Positions 13,201-24,156 of a stretch of 64,000 bases of DNA are shown in pieces. Position 1 is the stretch's first letter. Every line of letters starts with the position of its first letter. The stretch comes from Pomacea canaliculata (Eukaryota > Mollusca > Gastropoda > Architaenioglossa > Ampullariidae): positions 3,286,190 through 3,350,189 of the forward strand of contig NC_037597.1 of NCBI RefSeq assembly GCF_003073045.1. The letters run 5' to 3'. The notes under the pieces were generated by a model. It was not told the DNA's origin, searched no databases, and was given only the letters and a program-made list of their open reading frames with translations. Both the position numbers and the translations under genes were made by a program.

Positions 13201-13655
13201 AGAATCCGCGCCTGCGTGAGTGGGTCACGAAGGCGGCCAATGCTTTTGTTGACGGCTTCCAACGACGCCACGTTAGCGACAACGAGGACGCCAGCGTGAC
13301 CGAGGACGCCGACCTCAAAAGCTCAAGTGACTTTCCCTGGAGGTCAGATGACGCAGTCCGCCCTTGGTCAGCTCCAGTCGCCTCAACAGCTAACCTCCGT
13401 AGGAGACTTTGGGGACGAAGAAGCCACTCCCGGGGTAGTGGCATCACGCGAAAATGGTAGACTGCCTGAGGACGAGAGGTGCGACGCCTGGGGTTACGAA
13501 AGGTTCTACTACACCGCGGAGAATCTTGGACTGAAACGACAGGGCGCTCGTCAAGGATCCGGTAGAGATGAAGAGTCTGAAGAAGTAGATGTCACACGAG
13601 GTCGCGTTATAAAGAGAGGGATGACCACATTTTCACAGACTATTACTACAGCGTA
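7253..13655 (+). CDS. Divergent ionotropic glutamate receptor (iGluR/IR-like), about 12 exons
   Basis: Exons: 7253-7373 (signal peptide MCSWFLSIAFIVMV), 7764-8024, 8378-8566, about 8658-8900 (end not fixed), about 9293-9478, 9561-9664, 9908-10001, 10294-10439, 11067-11257, 11699-11916, 12371-12636, 12948 to the stop. Early exons are an amino-terminal domain. S1 ligand-lobe sequence includes FSGLCIDLLRELA, TWNGLVGLL and VDLVVAPLSFTPDKS. M1 is GEVFLCLGVALIVETFLMHML, the pore follows FWHMFGVLLSQGG, and M3 carries TYSGNLIAFLTV in place of SYTANLAAF. S2 includes FALLVESSMAEAW and PYGVYLPKGSDY; M4 is VLYVSIVGMVLALIALATEWL. The usual alpha-carboxylate-binding Arg after APL(T) aligns with Asp-Lys. 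Frame does not carry through at 8463-8465 (TTT), near 8660-8680, 9353-9355 (CCC), the 12636/12948 junction and 13317-13320 (AAAA). Two tails are possible: in-frame to 13460, or to 13655 after the A run. Neuronal or chemosensory role is inferred only. Confidence 0.82.
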
Positions 13656-14065
13656 AATTCAGAATGACTCTAAGACTTACAGCGTTCACACACACACACA
13701 ATCAGTAAGCAATAGCGTTATCTTTTTCGTGAGACGGATGTCAATATTTCGCGTGTAATATGGAACGTTTTTTTCCGCGATGTGTTGCCATTTAGAAACG
13801 TTCTCACGCCCATCATAGCGGCCTGTAGATTCAGGTGTTTTGTTTTTTTTGTTTGTTTGTCACTGAGAGAATATAAGTTTCTTTGGCGGGAATGAGCGCG
13901 TGGAAGGGTATCTATAAGTAATACTAGGGTTTTTCTAGCAGTATACTCAAGCGCACCTCTTCAGTGAGCATTTTCACTACTTTTTCACATAAGTTTTTTT
14001 TTTTTTTTGACTGTTTTAACCACTTGTACATCATTTGACCGGAGGAGAGGAGGGGGTAATAGAAG

Positions 14066-14150
14066 GTGTCTGAAAAGTAATGGGACTTGTGTTTTTAAAA
14101 TTAAAATAATGTTTTGTTGTTTGATACCAGTCCTGTTACTTTTCAAACAT
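14066..14150. mobile_element. Possible mariner-type MITE remnant
   Basis: GTGTCTGAAAAGTAATGGGA on the left is roughly the complement of CAGTCCTGTTACTTTTCAAA on the right, about 85 bases apart. The ends resemble mariner termini. Target duplication is unclear. Confidence 0.4.
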
Positions 14151-14711
14151 GCTCCGCATGCATACCTGTGACAAGAAGTCAAAGTTTGGGGAGTTTGTTT
14201 GCTTTTTGCTTTGTTTAGGGAACGATCAATTTGAAATGCAACACCTCAGTTTTCTGCTCGTGTGGCTAACAAAAGTAAGGCACTTTAGTATTAACCATAA
14301 AATTATCTAGGAATTATGTGTTGCAATATGAAGGCAATGATATCTTAACAATGTTATTTTAATTTAGTTTTCTATCAGAATTTTGATTTTCAGCTCTTAA
14401 AGCATTGTCAACATTTATTTCTAACACTAGAAATTATGATTTGGTAAACATTTGGTTACAACAGACTTCATTCCTCATTTAAATTTCATTTTTCCCATAA
14501 CTATCAAAGTTGCATGTACTATAATTAATGGTTGGAGGAGTTCAGCGGATTATTTTCGGCAGCACCAATTGAATCTTCTTGAATCTGAGATAGAGATTTG
14601 TGTCTGAAAGACTAGGGAAGAGAAGAGTAAAAGAAGGATGAGGAGGAGAAAGAGAATGATGTTAACAACGAACTTCAAATATTATTCAGCTTACATAATA
14701 ACATTGTGCGG

Positions 14712-14790
14712 TTGTAAGCAATGTTTACACAATGTTGCATTGTTGTATGCAGTGCTTACACAACATTGCATTGTTTTAAGCAATGCTTAC
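14712..14790. repeat. Imperfect palindrome of a TGTTGCATTGTT-type motif
   Basis: The segment starts GTAAGCAATG and ends CAATGCTTAC, with two inner copies of an ACA(A/C)CATTGCATTGTT-like unit. It could form a hairpin of about 35 base pairs with mismatches. It may be a MITE remnant. Confidence 0.45.
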
Positions 14791-15146
14791 CAAACAGCAA
14801 TGCCAACATGTTTATATCCATAAATTGCATGTGAGTGTACTATGCATCAGCACGCATGCAAGTATATGGGTATATGGTCAGATATATATATATGTAAACT
14901 GAAATCCTTACTACATGCTCAGTGTGGTAGGCCTGACAATGAATTAGGACTAGTTAAACATATTAATCTTGCTATAAAACAGAATTTTACAGTTAGCTGA
15001 TGGAGTTTCTCAAACTTATTGCACTGTATATACAACTTGCTAGACAACCTGTAATACTATGGTGGTTATTTGATATGAGTATTGAAAAATGGGAAAGAGA
15101 TGGATAGCCCTAACTTTGGAGGGATGAATATTTCCCATAATCTATA

Positions 15147-15530
15147 ATACAACTTTATTGATCCCCGGGGCAATTTAAGATCTAGCATATTGTGGATAAC
15201 ACAATAAAAAAATGTGATTCAGATTCTTCAATATTTTTACATAAGGGACTGTTTTGAGTGCTTGAGTCCGTTATATACCTTAATTGATGGTACTTTATGT
15301 TAGTAAGACCTTGTCTGAATCTGACTAGGGTATTTCTCATTCCTATATGATTTAAATTCTGCAAATAGGAAGACTGGGAAAGACTGCTTTTAAAACAACG
15401 ATAAGGATAAAAGAAGTTGCTACTAGCCTCTCAGTCCATTCTTGCTTGTAACAATCTACCAGTTTTTGTTTAAATTCTGCATTCCATAAGTTGTCTCCCA
15501 TTCTTAAGTTTTTTTTAAAAAGAGCTTATA
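15147..15530 (-). mobile_element. LINE 3' end fragment
   Basis: The minus strand encodes NTLVRFRQGLTNIKYHQLRY followed by PLCKNIEESESHFF, the C-terminal zinc-knuckle region of non-LTR retrotransposon ORF2 proteins (CPLC...E...HFL). It then runs into a 3' tail containing GATCAATAAAGTTGTATT, typical of these LINEs. It is truncated at the 5' side. Confidence 0.75.
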
Positions 15531-16310
15531 GAGAGAGCAAGAGAGAGCTTGTGGAATGCCATATATCACTTATATATGTGCTCGTGACCAACGTTACAGC
15601 CCAGATAATTAGAGTGAACAACACTCAACATAATGCAATAACAATGAGTGAGGCACATTAGACAACACAGCATTGTATATTATGTTAAATCCACAGGTTC
15701 CACAAGCCGAATGGAACAGAAAAATGTTTATATTATTGCAAGATTAAATCTTTCACACAAAGGTTTCAGTGAAAGATTTAATTTTGTTTAAAATAGATTT
15801 AAGAAATACATACAGTAAATTAAACAGCTTACTAAAATGTTTACTTCAACAGTACACAAAATATTCCAAGACTACTCATACTGTTAAAGGCTATATCACA
15901 ACACAGCAGCATCTACCCTACATCAGTTTCAATCAAACTAAAAAGTGGCTATAATAGCTCTAGAGAGCAGATCTGAGCAACAGCACATACATGCACATGG
16001 CTCTCAAATTGCTTTAAATGTCTAATAATAGCAAATTTATAGCTCCTGAATAATATTTACATTTAACTTAGTACATAAAAAATTCTTATCACATTATCTT
16101 TTCCCATCCTACACAACTTCTAAAACATGGCACACTTAAAAGTATCATATTGTTAACACAGACTACTACAACAAGTATACTGTGGGAATAACAGCACCTA
16201 GCCCTCCATCAAATCTCTTGTTGTTGACATGTGGGCATGGAACAACTAGAACTTGAAGATGATAAAATAATGTGCTGGAACCAAGCAGAAAGTGATTCAT
16301 ATGAATGGAT
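15531..16310. other. AT-rich intergenic or 3' untranslated sequence
   Basis: No coding region was found. This probably includes the 3' untranslated region of the minus-strand dehydrogenase gene that ends at 16311. Short open frames here have no recognisable content. Confidence 0.4.
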
Positions 16311-17275
16311 TCAGCAATCTCCTGGAACCGTCAGTCCAGTCAGCTTCTCACTCAGCTCCCAAAGCTTTTTTGCTGCACCAAGATCACTGGCTGCTTCAGT
16401 CCATGGTTCCTGCCGACACGAGCCAAAATACCCACCAGAGATCCCCTTAAGTTCTGGTGCCAAAGCACAATAGATGATGGTCTGGCAGCCTTCCTCTGCC
16501 GTCTTAATACCCAACAAGATCAAAAGAGGTGTCAGCAAGCGTCTCAGAAGAGGATTCATCACATGTCGACCAAGATTTGTGGCCACCATGCCTGGATGGA
16601 CACAATATACACTGACACCCGATCCTTCTAAACGTTGGCTAAGCTCCCTAGAGAAAAGAGCGTTTGCCAGCTTACTATTTCTGTATGCTTTCTTCTTGTC
16701 ATAGCCTTTCTCACTGTTAATGTCATCAAAGTTGATGTGACCGCCTTTGTGAAGGGCAGAGGATACAACAATAATTCGGCTTTGCTCACTTTTCTTCAGG
16801 AGATCAAGCAGAAGGTTGGTTAAGAGAAAATGTCCAAAATGATTGATACCCATCTGAGTTTCAAAGCCATCTTCTGTTTTGGAGTAGGGCACTGGTACAC
16901 ACCTGCATTGTTTATTAGAACATCTAGTTGTTTTTCTTCTGCATGTATCCTTTGGGCAAACTCACGCACAGACGTCAGACTGGAAAGATCGAGATATCTA
17001 ACTGCTAGTTCCCCATTTTTCGTCTGCCTCCAGATGTTTTTTGCGGCATTTTCACCTGACACGGTGTCCCGGCAGGCAAGAATGACGCGAGCTTTACGCC
17101 GAGCAAGTTCCAACGCCGTTGCCTCCCCTATACCGCAATTCGCTCCTGTGATAATAATAGTTTTGCCTTCCATTGTTTCTTTGCATTTACAAAGTCGTTT
17201 CTTTCTCAGTAAACGCCGAACAATCACCAACAGAACGTATCCACCACCAATCAAACATATTTTCCACCAAGCCAT
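16311..17275 (-). CDS. Retinol dehydrogenase 11-14-like short-chain dehydrogenase, intronless
   Basis: A single-exon gene of about 320 residues, normal for RDH11-14. The start at MAWWKICL is chosen because a signal anchor (ICLIGGGYVLLVIV) and a basic stretch (RRLLRKKR) follow at once; the open frame continues upstream to 17440 without family similarity. SDR hallmarks in order: TGANCGIG (NADP binding), LACRD, DLSSL, NNAG, catalytic Ser in VVSSALHKGG, catalytic YRNSK and HPGMVATNL. The family reduces retinal or lipid aldehydes with NADPH at the endoplasmic reticulum or mitochondrial membrane. The frame shifts once after NNAGVYQCP, at the C run near 16887-16889 (plus strand GGG); one more C would restore the family sequence PYSKTEDGFETQMGINHFGH. 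Lack of introns suggests an old retrocopy or intron loss. It is head to head with ECH1. Confidence 0.85.
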
Positions 17276-18133
17276 AGAGACAATACTATAAATGACTGTA
17301 AAGCTGTTTGTGGATAAGCTTCCAGTAAAAGTACACGTATAAATTGTTACACCAATGAATTGAAATCTGACGAGGAAGGAAGACTCCGTCAAATACAGCC
17401 TCTTAAACAACCGGCTCTTCTGCACATTCAGAGACGACACTGCATGTACAATCTAGTATATTATTCTGCTTCTCATCCATGGACGTCGTCACGAACGTCA
17501 GGAGAGTGAACCGAGGGGAAACAACTCTAGTCTGTTTACATGAGTCAAAGTTCAAGTTCTGCATTATTGCCAGGGTAGGCAGACGATGATGTTTTCTGTT
17601 GGCTTGTGCCTTTCGAGAGGAATCCAACATAGTATGTAACAGATGTTTTATGTAATACTTTCTATAAAAAGTGTTTCCATTTCTCACATGTACTGTATAA
17701 CTGCTTTTATACAAGTTTTTTTTTCGTCACAGCATTCAATTATTTCGAAAGCTTAATAGAGATAACTCATATAACCAATAAAAATTTAATTCAGTTTTGA
17801 ATAAAATTATCTTGTCTTACTTTGATGGAGTAACACATTTCTGTTATGAAAAAAGTTTGAGCAATTAGTCAACAAATATACATTTGTTTTCATGTTCGTG
17901 CAAAAACATTCATGGTGAGACACCGCAGTATCAGAAATGGTTAAGATCGTTTTCATTATTTAGAAATATTTCGCTATTCACCATTTTCACTTAGTCATTG
18001 CGTGATAAAATGAGCACACATATTTTACGTAACTTTTTAATACATGTCTTTGATTTTCAGATAATTTAGTGATGGAGGATGCTATAAGGGGTATTTATTT
18101 TCAGATTATTTGAGGTCTATTAATGCAGCTATA
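17276..18133. promoter_or_regulatory. Shared upstream region of the divergent dehydrogenase and ECH1 genes
   Basis: About 860 bases separate the two divergent start codons. The dehydrogenase frame stays open to 17440, so that part may be 5' untranslated sequence. An acceptor-like TTTTCAG just before the first ECH1 exon implies that a 5' exon of ECH1 may lie here or that the region is used as a two-way promoter. No TATA box stands out. Confidence 0.4.
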
Positions 18134-21100
18134 ATGAAGCGAAACAGCAGCTCAGAAACCTGGGATTTCAAGACTCTGAAAGTGACAAGACCACGAGAGT
18201 ATGTTGTAAATGTTGAGCTGAACAGACCAGAAAAGCGAAATGCAATGAATTCAGACCTTTGGAGGTTTGTATATTTGATGTTATATGAGCATACTGAAGA
18301 TGCATAAATAAATATGAAAGTACTGTCACAACTCATCCTACCATCTATTCCATAAAGGGTGGCAACAAAAGCATGGTATATGATCCATATCTTGGAGTGA
18401 TGCGGGAGAAAATCTGTTTTGCCACAAACGCAGCTAGAGGTGTGAAAAATAGTTGAGAGGCTCCATAGCATGATAGTTATATAATAGTTCATTTGACTTC
18501 AAACAAAATTTCACTGGTTCAAGGCCTGCTCAGTTTAATTGGAAAACTCTCCCTACCTGTCCAGCACAAATGAATATATGATATACCAGTGAAGGTAAAA
18601 GGTGGCAGAAGCAGGATTAGACTTTACAATTCAGTGCTTTTTATTAACAGTACAAAAATATATACATATGTGGATTGTGTTATTGTATCACTTCTAATGG
18701 CATTTTTTTTCCTGTTTATTCCCACTTTGGTCATTAATATGTATTATATCAGTATTTGTTTCCTATCTGATAGACCAAATATTGCCATACTTCTTTTTAA
18801 TTTAGGTTGCAAGTACCTTAACACCACTAAGTGCAACAAGCAGCAGTCCTCATTCACTTTCATTTTCTTTTTATTAATGCTATTCCCTCTTGCTCCTTTT
18901 CCTTCTTTCTTTTCAGTGAAATACGTGCGTGTTTCTTGCAACTGGCCACAGATGCAGACTGCAGAGCAGTAGTTCTGAGTGGTGCTGGCAAAATGTTTAC
19001 AGCAGGTGCTCAACATTTTTACGTTTTTCATTAGGCTTGGATGTGGTTAATAGTTACAAATATTATCTGCATTGTTCTTTTTCAAAAAAAAACTTATGTC
19101 ATATAATAATAAAAAGAAGAATAATTAATACCGAGTTCAGTAACTTACCAACCGATGCCTATGCCATATTCTGGGAATAAAATGGCCTGAAAAGATCTCC
19201 AATGGCAGCCTGTGGAAAAGAACCAACCAGAATGCCACTAGCCAGGACATCACAAAGCGCAAATGGGGCTGGATAGAACACATCCTGCACAAACCAGCTG
19301 AAACCATTGCCAGCCAGGCACTTGACTGGAACCCTCAGGAAAGAGGAGTGCTGGGAGACCAAAACAGACTTGGAAAAGAACAGCAGAGAGCAAAGGGCAT
19401 TGGAACCACATGGGCCCAACTGAGGGGGGCTGCCCAAAACTGGGTCCACTGGCAAGGTGTTGTTTGCGACAATAACAAGAAACAGTACCTCAACCAAAGC
19501 CAGCAGGATTTCTGTGTTTTACAAAGAAGAGAAATTTAAAATTAACTAAAACTAAGCAACAATGAGGAAATTACACAGTGGTGTATATATATATATACAC
19601 ACATAAATATGCCAGTCCCTGTGAATTCTCCCACATATATATATACACATGTATGAGTGTATTTATGCATCATCTTATATTCTTGAAACGCCATCAGTAA
19701 AAGCTGAAAGAAATATTCTTCCATCTGTTTTCAGTATTTCTACTTGAACTATATCTGTGATGAATGTTTCCAATTTTCTGTTTTTAAAGGTCTTGACTTG
19801 ACAGATGCCATACTTCAGGAGACGACCATGTCTGATGCAGATGTAGGCCGTAAAGCCTTTTCACTTAGACGAAATATTGCCTTATTCCAGGAATCTTTCA
19901 CTGTCATTGAAAAAGTAAGTTTGCTTCTGTGGCTGTTTTTGTGAGTTAATGGCATGCATGTGCAGATATGCTTTACACTCTTATTTACATTAAAACCACT
20001 TGATCTTGCTCAAATAGGGGGTCAGATATATGCATGTCCATTGACACTCTTGCAAAAATGTATCTTTTCTATTGGCAGTATGATTACTGGAGATCATGCT
20101 ATAGTTTGGAAGGTATATTATGGTTTAAAACCAAACTGAATTTAAAAGATTTATTTTGCAAGCATGCAAGCAAAACAATTATTAAAAGATCCTAAAATGC
20201 ACCATTTGGTTCCAGTGCCCCAAACCAGTTATAGCAGCAGTGCACAGTGCATGTTTAGGAGCTGGCATTGACATGATTTCTGCCTGTGATATCCGTTACT
20301 GCTCTAGCGATGCTTGGTTCACAATAAAGGTAAGCTAGTCTTGTTGTGTTGTTAGGTTTTTGTTTTTGAGAATATGCTGATGGAATTACGCAGGAATTGA
20401 TACATGGAGCATTGCTTTCAAAGAAAATGACGACAACAAAAGCAGATAACCATCATAATTTTGCACGTCAGAATAAGCTATGCCATCCTCGTCACCAGTT
20501 GTAATGTTACACAAGTTGGAATAAGTTAAGGTAAAACTCCCTGAATATTTCATTGATATCACTCTATTGGTTACAGTCACAGCCAGCCAAATTATGTCAA
20601 AATAACTACTTTTTCAGCATTCAGATTCATTTAAAAGATCCTGCCATATATTACTGTTGACTGCGATTTTATATTTATGATTATTTAAAAATTCTGCTTT
20701 CTGCAGGAAGTTGATCTTGGGCTTGCTGCAGATGTTGGAACACTTCAAAGATTCCCTAAAGTGATAGGCAATGATAGTCTTGCCAGAGAACTTGCCCTTA
20801 CTGCCAGAAATTTCTTTGCTGATGAGGCTAAAGAAATGGGTTTTGTAAGGTATTTAGATATGTTTAATATTTCTGCTTGCTTATGGAGTCATTTTAAGTA
20901 AGTTTTTCACTTACGTTTCTTCAAGATGTAATATGAACAGTATGGGCACTGGAGTATTTGAGAACTTGCATTTAAGTTCAGTATTTATCTTTCTTTTTTT
21001 CTTCCTTTGGTTTAGAAACATAAATGTGGGTATATGATTACATGTGTTTTGGGTTTTGTTGAGTCAAGAAGGAAGTGGGGACAACCACATACACATTTAT

Positions 21101-22643
21101 GCATCTCTACAAGTGTTCATGTGAATTTTAAATGCAAGGGGTAAATTGTTCACATTCACTCAATCCTGACATGCAGAAATGCCATTTTGAGTAGAACCTT
21201 AGCATTTATTTCTCACCAGTAGCTGGACTTTTGTAAGTTACAATTAACTCGCAATTGACTTGTTCAGACTAGGCGGATTTGAATATGATTGTAATTGTCA
21301 GTCTACCTTTGTCCTCTCACTGTCAAGTCTTGTATTTTAGTGCTTACTTTATCCACCAACCAAGTTAAATTTTCTAATGACCACACAAGCATCCAACAAA
21401 AGATGCAAGTGCTTCAAACTGACTCAACAACTACATCCTCAAAACAATATGTTGCAAGTGCTTACTTGATATGAGAATGAATCAACAGCCACTGTGAAGA
21501 AAAGACTTAGTACTAGTACTTAAAAAAGCTTGCAAAATTTAACTATTCTTACTTGGAAGGAAATTGTTTTAAAAGTTTTACAAGTACGTGCAAATCTTCT
21601 GTAATATATATCCCTTATGTCGGTTGCAAATCACCTGCATTTTGAAAATCATCTACTCAGAAAGCATTAACGGTACTAAAGAGGGAACTGCGGTATTCAA
21701 AAAGCAGAAATACAGTCTCTGCACAAGTTACATACCTAGGAACTTAATTATTGTTTGACATCACAGTTGTTAAAGTACTTTGGAATTTAAGGCAACTTTT
21801 TTTCATGTGCATAAATGCCTGCATTAGTAACACTATTTGCATATCTCAAAAAGGCTTGAAGTTTGTTTTCCCTGTCAAATGTTCCTACATGATCTTTAAG
21901 CTTAAAAGTACAAATTTGCAGTCAGCAAGAAAGGTAGTGGATAAAGAGGGGGATAACATGCATTAAATAGATGCACAGACTAGGAAAGCTGGTAAACACT
22001 GTTACATAATGAAAAGATTATGGAAGAGATGATGTGCTTTTTCAAAATATTGGTTTAAAGACACTTGAGGAGTGATGAAGAAACAAGTCCTTCAGTCTTA
22101 TCATACTGGGGAAGTTGAGGAAAGTGTTGATGCGTTAAGATTATGTAGCTGTACTTTATTTTCTCTCTGAACAGCCGAATATTTCCAGACAAAGAACAGC
22201 TAATTGAAGGTGCACTGGACCTTGCATCTACCATAGCATCCAAGAGTCCTATAGCTGTGCAAGGAACCAAAATCAGCATGGTTTACGCCCGTGACCACTC
22301 TGTGGCTGATAGCTTGGAGCACGTGGTAAGGTTCTCAGCACCTGTTAATAACAATAAATTTATCTAAATTTATATCCATCTGTATTTTAAAACCCTATTT
22401 TGTGTAAATTAAATATGATCCAATTAATTTTGTTAATTGGCTGAAGCTTTGATTGAAACATATAATAGCTTTTCATGTAGAGTATTCCAATGGTAATGTC
22501 TGCAGTTCTTGTGTCTTGCTAATGTTTTGTACATAAATTTGCTTCAGCTGACCTGGAACCAAGCCATGCTACAAAGTGAAGATGTGAAGAATGCAATCAT
22601 GGCTAATATGCAGAAGCAGAAACCTGTTTTCTCTAAACTGTGA
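18134..22643 (+). CDS. ECH1: Delta(3,5)-delta(2,4)-dienoyl-CoA isomerase
   Basis: Seven exons join cleanly: 18134-18264, 18917-19005, 19790-19914, 20216-20329, 20707-20849, 22175-22325, 22548-22643. The product moves double bonds in 3,5-dienoyl-CoA so that odd-position unsaturated fatty acids can enter beta-oxidation. Family sequence is clear: VELNRPEKRNAMN, CRAVVLSGAGKMFTAG, AAVHSACLGAGIDM, ACDIRYCSSDAWFTIKEVDL, GLAADVGTLQRFPKVIGN. The three acidic catalytic residues of the mammalian enzyme (Asp of GAGID, Glu of IKEVD, Asp of LAAD) are all kept. The chain ends FSKL, a PTS1 peroxisome signal. From ATG 18134 there is no obvious mitochondrial presequence; the exon is preceded by an acceptor-like site, so a 5' exon may be missing. 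No frame break was found. A poly(A) signal is at 22953-22958. Confidence 0.93.
19180..19480 (+). mobile_element. LINE ORF2 3'-end fragment in ECH1 intron 2
   Basis: Translation gives KRKWGWIEHILHKPAETIAS and, in a shifted frame, GRPKQTWKR, the well known C-terminal end of a non-LTR retrotransposon ORF2. It is decayed and has no reverse transcriptase left. A related fragment lies at 42300-42470. Confidence 0.8.
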
Positions 22644-22952
22644 TACAATGGTTGTAAAAAGACACAAACTATTTCAGATAATGACTATGCAGGAGTGACC
22701 ATTGTATATAGTATTCTGTAAACAATCGTCAGTGAAAGATACATTAGAAAAGAATTTGGATAATTTTGTATATATATATATGCATCTGAATCTGTGCTTG
22801 TGTGTGTGTGTGTGAGTGCAGCTGAATGTATATAAATAATAGTCTAATCGAATGACATTTATAAAAGATCATTACCTATTCTTGTATAGTCTTTTTAGTT
22901 TTTGAAAAATTTTCATTTTATACACCTTAAGTGTACATTAAAAGGGAAACCA

Positions 22953-22958
22953 AATAAA
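22953..22958 (+). terminator. ECH1 poly(A) signal
   Basis: AATAAA about 310 bases after the TGA at 22641-22643, followed by GTGTCTGAGA. Confidence 0.6.
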
Positions 22959-24156
22959 GTGTCTGAGAAATTATTGGAATTATGTCAAAAGCTTATGCTG
23001 TTGATGAAATACACACACACATGCACAGACACATAGAATTCCTATGATATAGCCAGCTTTGTCGGTGGCTCAGTGTAAACCAACCAACCAACCAGACAAC
23101 CATCATAGAATTATTGAAGGTTATGCTATAATAAGTAATGACAAACATGTCTTAAGTATAAAAGTTTCTAACACATCTCTGGCCAAAAGACAAATTGAGC
23201 AGGTATACTGCCAGTTCCCAGTTATAAAATATGAGTAATTATCATATTGAGATAATAATGTGACAGAATGTAAAATTATGTCAAAACAAATCTTTGTTTT
23301 AAAATATTTTACCAATTGAAAAATATTTTACCAATTGAAATACTGAAGAAATATTTGATATTTCATAACTTCCTTAGCTTATATTACTGCAAAAGAGATG
23401 AGATTAAAGATATTATCACTACAAAAAATAAAGGGCTACATAACAGGTTAAGATTTTTACTGATTATTTACAAAATAAAAATCACCATTTCAACCAAACA
23501 AAAGTGATAATGAATATAATAACTTCTCAATAAAATTTATTTTGAAGTATTGTAAACAGCAGCATACAAATCAGCAACTCCCATGTTTATGTGTTTCTCT
23601 TTCTGCTTAAAATAAGCTGTATATCTTCTTAGTTAAACCTCTAAATAAAAGGCACAAGCTGTTAATCTGAAACACTCTTCAAGTAAAACTTTTTATTCTT
23701 AGTGATTAAAAGTAATGTAAAAAAATTATCACTGCAGCAAAAACTCTTTCATCAGTTTTAAATTAAAGAAATGTTCCTGAACATGCTCCCTCTCACTGTA
23801 AGGGAAAAGCAATCATACATAAGCTTATCATAAGATGAGATTATCATGTCAGTCAAAAATGTTCATTTAAGAATATTCTCAGCAAAATGTATTTGGAAAA
23901 GGTAAAGAGCCATACATTCAAAAACAAAACATTTAAGTCAACACTGAGATTTATCACAGACTGGAAAAAAAAAATTAACAGGGATTTCAAAATTTAAAAA
24001 CAAATGAAGCAACCAATTAAAATCACAGCACAACTGAAAGAATTTAAGTTGATTTTAAAAAGATGCATTAACAAAATATCATGTTAAGAAAAGTTTCATT
24101 CATTTGGACCAAAAGAATAAACAATTTCAAACATGAACATCACTGCAGTCAAAAAT
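22959..24156. other. AT-rich convergent spacer between ECH1 and the kelch gene
   Basis: No gene seen. The part nearest 24157 should be the 3' untranslated region of the minus-strand kelch gene; TTTATT at 23692-23697 is a candidate AATAAA for it. A short CCAA repeat lies near 23080-23095. Confidence 0.45.

Noticed and set aside
7253-13655. Calling the glutamate receptor a pseudogene
   Set aside because: Exon boundaries and domain sequence are well kept, several breaks lie in base runs, and neighbouring conserved genes show the same kind of break. Undecided without accurate reads.
16830-17291. Plus-strand open frames opposite the dehydrogenase
   Set aside because: Shadows of the minus-strand SDR coding sequence.
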